DNA from: Sphingomonas sp. AR_OL41
GTDB lineage: Bacteria; Pseudomonadota; Alphaproteobacteria; Sphingomonadales; Sphingomonadaceae
Assembly (NCBI RefSeq): GCF_029911635.1
Contig: NZ_JARYTI010000028.1
Coordinates: 1 to 61,866 of the forward strand
DNA: 61,866 nt
Direction: 5' to 3'
The position numbers and the translations under genes were made by a program. The notes beneath the pieces are model-generated. The model was not told the origin of the DNA. It saw nothing but the letters and a program-made list of their open reading frames with translations, and did not search any database. Shown one piece after another: positions 58,918-61,866 of this stretch. The first letter of the stretch is position 1. Each line of letters begins with the position of its first letter.

Positions 58918-60693
58918 GTGCCGGCATCGCTGCTCAACATCCTGATTAACATCCTGATCCCCGCCGGGATCGTCCTCGTCGCCTTCGTCGTGATCGGCAT
59001 CATCCTGACCCGACTGTATCGCCGCGCGACCAAGGACGTCGCGCTGATCCGCACCGGCTTTGGCGGCGAGAAGGTCGTGCTCAACGGTGGCATCATGGTG
59101 ATCCCCGTGCTCCACGAGCTGATGCAGGTCCGCCTGACGACGGTGAAGCTGGAAGTGTCGCGGCTCAACAAGGATGCGCTGATCACGCTCGACAAGTTGC
59201 GCGTCGATGTCGTCGGCCTGTTCCACATCAAGGTGAAACCCGACGCCGAATCGATCGCCGCCGCCGCGCAGACGCTGGGCGAATCGGTCAACAGCCCCGA
59301 TGCGGTGAAGTCGTTGCTCGACGGCAAGCTGGTGTCGGCGCTGCGCTCGGTCGCGGCGACGATGACGATGGAGCATCTCCACGCCAACCGCGCCGACTTC
59401 ATCCAGAAGGTGCAGGAAGCGCTGATGACCGACCTGGACATGAACGGGTTTCAGCTCGAATCGGTCAGCATCACGCATTTCGACCAGACGGCGTTCGAGC
59501 ATTTCAACGAGAACAACGCCTTCGATGCCGAGGGGCTGACCGTGCTCACCCGCACGATCGAGGAGCGCAAGAAGATCCGCAACGACATCGTCGCGACCAA
59601 CCGCGTCGAGATCGAACAGCGCAACCTCGAGGCCAATAACCAGTCGCTCGAAATCGCGCAGGCCGCCGAGCAGGCGCGGCTGACGCAGGAACAGACGCTC
59701 GCCGCGCGCCGCGCCGAACAGGCAACATCGATCGCCACCGCCGAGGCCGAGCAGACCCGCCTCGCCGAGATCGCGCGGATCACCGCGAGCCAGGCGCAGA
59801 CGGTGGCGCAGACCGAGGCCGACAAGATCATCCAGACCGCGACGATCGCGCGCGATGGCGCGATCCAGACCGCGACGATCGAACGCGACCGCACGATCGA
59901 GATCGCGCGGATCACCACCGCGGTGCAGACCGCGCAAAAGTCCGAGGAGGAATCGACCGCGACCGCCGCCGCCAACGAGGCGCGCGCGCTGGCCGTGCGG
60001 GCTGAGGAAAGCGTCGCCACCGCCAAGGCAACCGAGATCGCCAACCGCAACAAGAATGTCGCCGTGATCGCCGCCACGCAGCGTGCACAGGAAGAGGCGG
60101 TCGGCATCACCGTCGCGGCGACCGCCGAGAAGGAGGCAGCGGAAGCGCGCGCCAGTGCCTTGCGCACCGAAGCGACCGCCGAGGCCGATGCCGAAAAGGC
60201 CCGCGCCGAGGGCCGCGAAGCCGCCTTCCGCGTCGATGCCGCCGGACAGGCGTCGCTCAACGAGGCGACCAATATCCTCAGCGATGCGCAGACGTCGCTG
60301 CTGGTACGCCGGGCGATCCTCGAGGCGCTGCCGGCGATCATCGCCGCGGCGAGCAAGCCGATGGAGAATATCGACAAGATCAGCATCGTCGATGCGCGCG
60401 GCCTCCACGGCAATGTCGGCGGCGCGGAGACGGGCAATGGCGGCGGCCAGACCAACCTCGCCGACGCTGCGGTCGCCGCCGCGCTGCGCTACCGTGTCGG
60501 CGGCCCGCTGATCGACGGGTTGCTGGCCGAACTCGGCATGTCGGGGGGATCGATCAACGGCATGCTCGCCGGCAGTGGCGCTGCGGGAGCATCGCTGCCC
60601 GAGGATGAGCCAGATGTCGAGGCCATCGAGGAGGTCGCGCCAGCCAAGGCCGCCAATGGTAGCGGTGGCCATATCGCGGGAGCAACGACCTGA
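58918..60693 (+). CDS. Flotillin family protein (YqiK-like)
   Basis: A 591-residue flotillin. An N-terminal membrane helix (about 9-32) is followed by the SPFH/band 7 domain (about 35-215), then a very long Glu/Ala-rich coiled coil (about 225-460) with heptad EAEA patterns, and a C-terminal Gly/Ala-rich part with an acidic DEPDVEAIEE segment. GTG start with GGGGAGG 7 nt upstream. The pair with YqiJ matches the E. coli yqiJ-yqiK arrangement. The role in lipid-domain scaffolding is inferred from the family. Confidence 0.92.
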   Translation: MPASLLNILINILIPAGIVLVAFVVIGIILTRLYRRATKDVALIRTGFGGEKVVLNGGIMVIPVLHELMQVRLTTVKLEVSRLNKDALITLDKLRVDVVGLFHIKVKPDAESIAAAAQTLGESVNSPDAVKSLLDGKLVSALRSVAATMTMEHLHANRADFIQKVQEALMTDLDMNGFQLESVSITHFDQTAFEHFNENNAFDAEGLTVLTRTIEERKKIRNDIVATNRVEIEQRNLEANNQSLEIAQAAEQARLTQEQTLAARRAEQATSIATAEAEQTRLAEIARITASQAQTVAQTEADKIIQTATIARDGAIQTATIERDRTIEIARITTAVQTAQKSEEESTATAAANEARALAVRAEESVATAKATEIANRNKNVAVIAATQRAQEEAVGITVAATAEKEAAEARASALRTEATAEADAEKARAEGREAAFRVDAAGQASLNEATNILSDAQTSLLVRRAILEALPAIIAAASKPMENIDKISIVDARGLHGNVGGAETGNGGGQTNLADAAVAAALRYRVGGPLIDGLLAELGMSGGSINGMLAGSGAAGASLPEDEPDVEAIEEVAPAKAANGSGGHIAGATT

Positions 60694-60883
60694 GGGCGAT
60701 ATCGACCGCGCCGCGCGCGCCCTGTTTCCCCGCGATCCGGGGCGACGGGCCGGCGGGGCGGTAGCCCGATAACGGCCCGCGCGGTTGACATTGTAGCGAC
60801 TCTGCGCCATCGGGCGGCGCTTGAAGAGCGGTGGCGCTTTGCCGCCGCTTTTACTTTTTCAATCGATTCGGGAATTCAGGGTC

Positions 60884-61051
60884 ATGGCAAAGCCGACCAC
60901 CGTCAAGATCAAGCTCCTCAGCTCGGCCGACACCGGCTTCTTCTACGTGACCAAGAAGAACCCGCGCACCAAGACCGAGAAGCTCAGCTTCAAGAAGTAT
61001 GACCCCGTCGTGCGCAAGCATGTCGAGTTCAAGGAAACCAAGATCAAGTGA
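60884..61051 (+). CDS. rpmG: 50S ribosomal protein bL33
   Basis: A 55-residue ribosomal protein: MAKPTTVKIKLLSSADTG then FYVTKKNPRTKTEKL and KKYDPVVRKHVEFKETK. It lacks the zinc-binding cysteines, so it is the C- (zinc-independent) paralogue. A perfect -35 hexamer TTGACA occurs at 60785-60790 about 95 nt upstream, though the -10 is unclear. It is followed by two hairpins. Confidence 0.95.
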   Translation: MAKPTTVKIKLLSSADTGFFYVTKKNPRTKTEKLSFKKYDPVVRKHVEFKETKIK

Positions 61052-61056
61052 TCCTG

Positions 61057-61132
61057 CGGGCGGCGTCGCCGCCCGTCGATCCGCCCCGTTAAGGGGATCG
61101 AGAGCCGCAGGCGCAAGCCTCGCGGCTTTTCT
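61057..61132 (+). terminator. Tandem hairpins after rpmG
   Basis: The first hairpin is CGGGCGGCG T CGCCGCCCG (61057-61075). The second (61103-61127) is AGCCGCAGGC, GCAA tetraloop, GCCTCGCGGCT, and is followed by TTTCTCG; this is the likely intrinsic terminator. Confidence 0.75.
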
Positions 61133-61160
61133 CGTATGTGCTGCGCGTGGCGTCGGTCTG

Positions 61161-61346
61161 AAGAAGAGAAAGAAGATTGGTTCACGCGGAGGCGCGGAGG
61201 TGTTCCGTGCGAGGCAACCTTCCGCGCCACAACGCGGGTTATGCTCCGGACTGGCGTTGCCATGATTTGCTGACGCGGGTCAGGTCCACAAGCGCGAGCT
61301 CTCCGCGCCTCCGCGTCTCCGCGCGAACAAATTCTCTTCTGTTCTT
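61161..61346. repeat. GC-rich inverted-repeat element, copy 2
   Basis: The left arm (61161-61201) carries CACGCGGAG and GCGCGGAG; the right arm (61299-61346) carries CTCTCCGCG, CCTCCGCG and TCTCCGCGCG, then GAACAAATTCTCTTC. These match the arms of the element at 36834-37009. The centre is different. No gene is seen from 61052 to 61370. Confidence 0.8.
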
Positions 61347-61370
61347 CGGACGGTTCGAGCGGACCCGCCG

Positions 61371-61733
61371 CTACAGCAGTGCCATGACCGCATCGACGAA
61401 GCGCGCCAGCGAGATCGGCTTGGAGACATAGGCGTCGGCGCCGACCGCGCGGATGCGTTCCTCGTCCTCGCGGCCGGCATAGGCGGTGACCGCCATGATC
61501 GGAATCGCGCCCAAAGCGGGGTCCGCCTTGAACTGTTCGATCAGTTCGTAACCGGTGACGTGCGGCAGCTGGATGTCGGTGATGATCAGATCCGGGCCGA
61601 AAGCACGCGCGCGCTCGACCGCCTCGCGCCCGTCGCGCACCCCCTCGGTGACGAACTCGTGCGCGCGCAGCAGATCGCAAAACAGCTTCAGGTTGAGTTC
61701 GTTGTCCTCGACAACGAGCACCCTTTTTGCCAC
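61371..61733 (-). CDS. DivK-like single-domain response regulator
   Basis: A 120-residue receiver domain with no output domain. Acidic D10 in VVEDNELN, phosphoacceptor D53 in IITDIQLP, T83 in MAVTAYAG and K105 in VSKPIS are all present. VLVVEDNELNLKLF is the DivK start, and DivK controls alphaproteobacterial cell-cycle signalling through histidine kinases. GTG 61733 is preferred because it puts VLVVEDN at residue 5; TTG 61742 is in frame. The divergent neighbour is DUF3572-like. Confidence 0.85.
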   Translation of the reverse strand: MAKRVLVVEDNELNLKLFCDLLRAHEFVTEGVRDGREAVERARAFGPDLIITDIQLPHVTGYELIEQFKADPALGAIPIMAVTAYAGREDEERIRAVGADAYVSKPISLARFVDAVMALL

Positions 61734-61775
61734 GCCCCTCAAATCCCTTCCGCCAGTTCGAGTCAGTGATAGGCA

Positions 61776-61866
61776 ATGCGCGTCTCCGAGACAAATGACG
61801 ATCCCCAGGCGCTGGCGCTGCGCGCGCTGGTGTGGACGCTGGCCGAGCCGCTGCGCGCGACGCGCC
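61776..61866 (+). CDS. Partial gene, DUF3572-like
   Basis: Only the first 30 codons are in the window. They read from the ATG at 61776, with DDPQALALRALVWTLAEPLR, which resembles the opening of DUF3572 proteins (ALRALAW..LA). This short family often sits beside divK in alphaproteobacteria. The assignment is tentative because the sequence is truncated at the window edge. Confidence 0.5.
   Translation, partial: MRVSETNDDPQALALRALVWTLAEPLRATR

Noticed and set aside
58759..60810. A 683-codon frame opposite the flotillin
   Set aside because: Antisense shadow of the flotillin coiled coil; composition is low complexity and no start signal is present.
1..61866. tRNA, rRNA or phage genes
   Set aside because: I looked for cloverleaf ends, rRNA signatures and phage structural genes and saw none; a covariance search would be needed to exclude tRNAs fully.

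Overview
This is a GC-rich chromosomal window. Its gene content fits an alphaproteobacterium of the order Sphingomonadales, probably Sphingomonas or a close relative. The pointers are a long GyrB, the rpmF-plsX-fabH-ihfA-merR operon, lptC-lptA-lptB-rpoN, a DivK-like receiver divergent from a DUF3572-like gene, a COQ4-type ubiquinone protein, and the dispersed hairpin repeats. Genus assignment is inference; no rRNA gene is present. I see no tRNA, rRNA, CRISPR array or intact prophage.

Layout. Positions 1-3034 are accessory: the end of an IS21-type element runs into a 5'-truncated sigma-70-like gene, followed by an orphan ORF and a double-HTH XRE regulator. Positions 3059-17848 hold gyrB, recF and dnaN, all on the minus strand in ancestral order but separated by other genes. 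The main insertion (9772-15798) is a surface-polymer modification set: a DUF5989 (SxtK-like) microprotein, two SGNH proteins, an MBOAT O-acyltransferase, a carbamoyltransferase and an SxtJ-like membrane protein. Positions 18024-23129 carry an outer membrane barrel, a phosphatase pair and the lipid/ribosomal/IHF operon. Positions 23329-36817 are metabolic and envelope genes (MAPEG, kelch lipoprotein, MBL hydrolase, fused PabB-PabC, aspartate aminotransferase, MsrA, Kup, M20 peptidase, aspartyl protease, glycosyltransferase).

Four members of the ligase-associated DNA damage set are spread over 23 kb: pdeM (30202), lhr-type helicase (37034), MBL exonuclease (39475) and ATP-dependent ligase (51803). 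Positions 42314-47486 hold rpoN, the Lpt transport genes, an RNase D-like gene and terC. After a glycine-rich double cold-shock protein (47691) come redox, acetyltransferase, transporter, acyltransferase and dps genes. A compact small-membrane-protein/DUF2975/XRE cassette (55956-56920) follows, then a fatty acid desaturase, a YqiJ-flotillin pair, rpmG, and a DivK-like receiver at the right edge.

The most unusual material is the split carbamoyl/acyl transfer module. Next come several non-coding structures: an array of CTCSCTGTT nonamers spaced at about one helical turn (6405-6521), a perfect 34-bp-stem hairpin (45953-46034), two copies of a GC-rich inverted-repeat element (36834-37009 and 61161-61346), and a palindromic element that supplies the merR stop codon (20004-20109).
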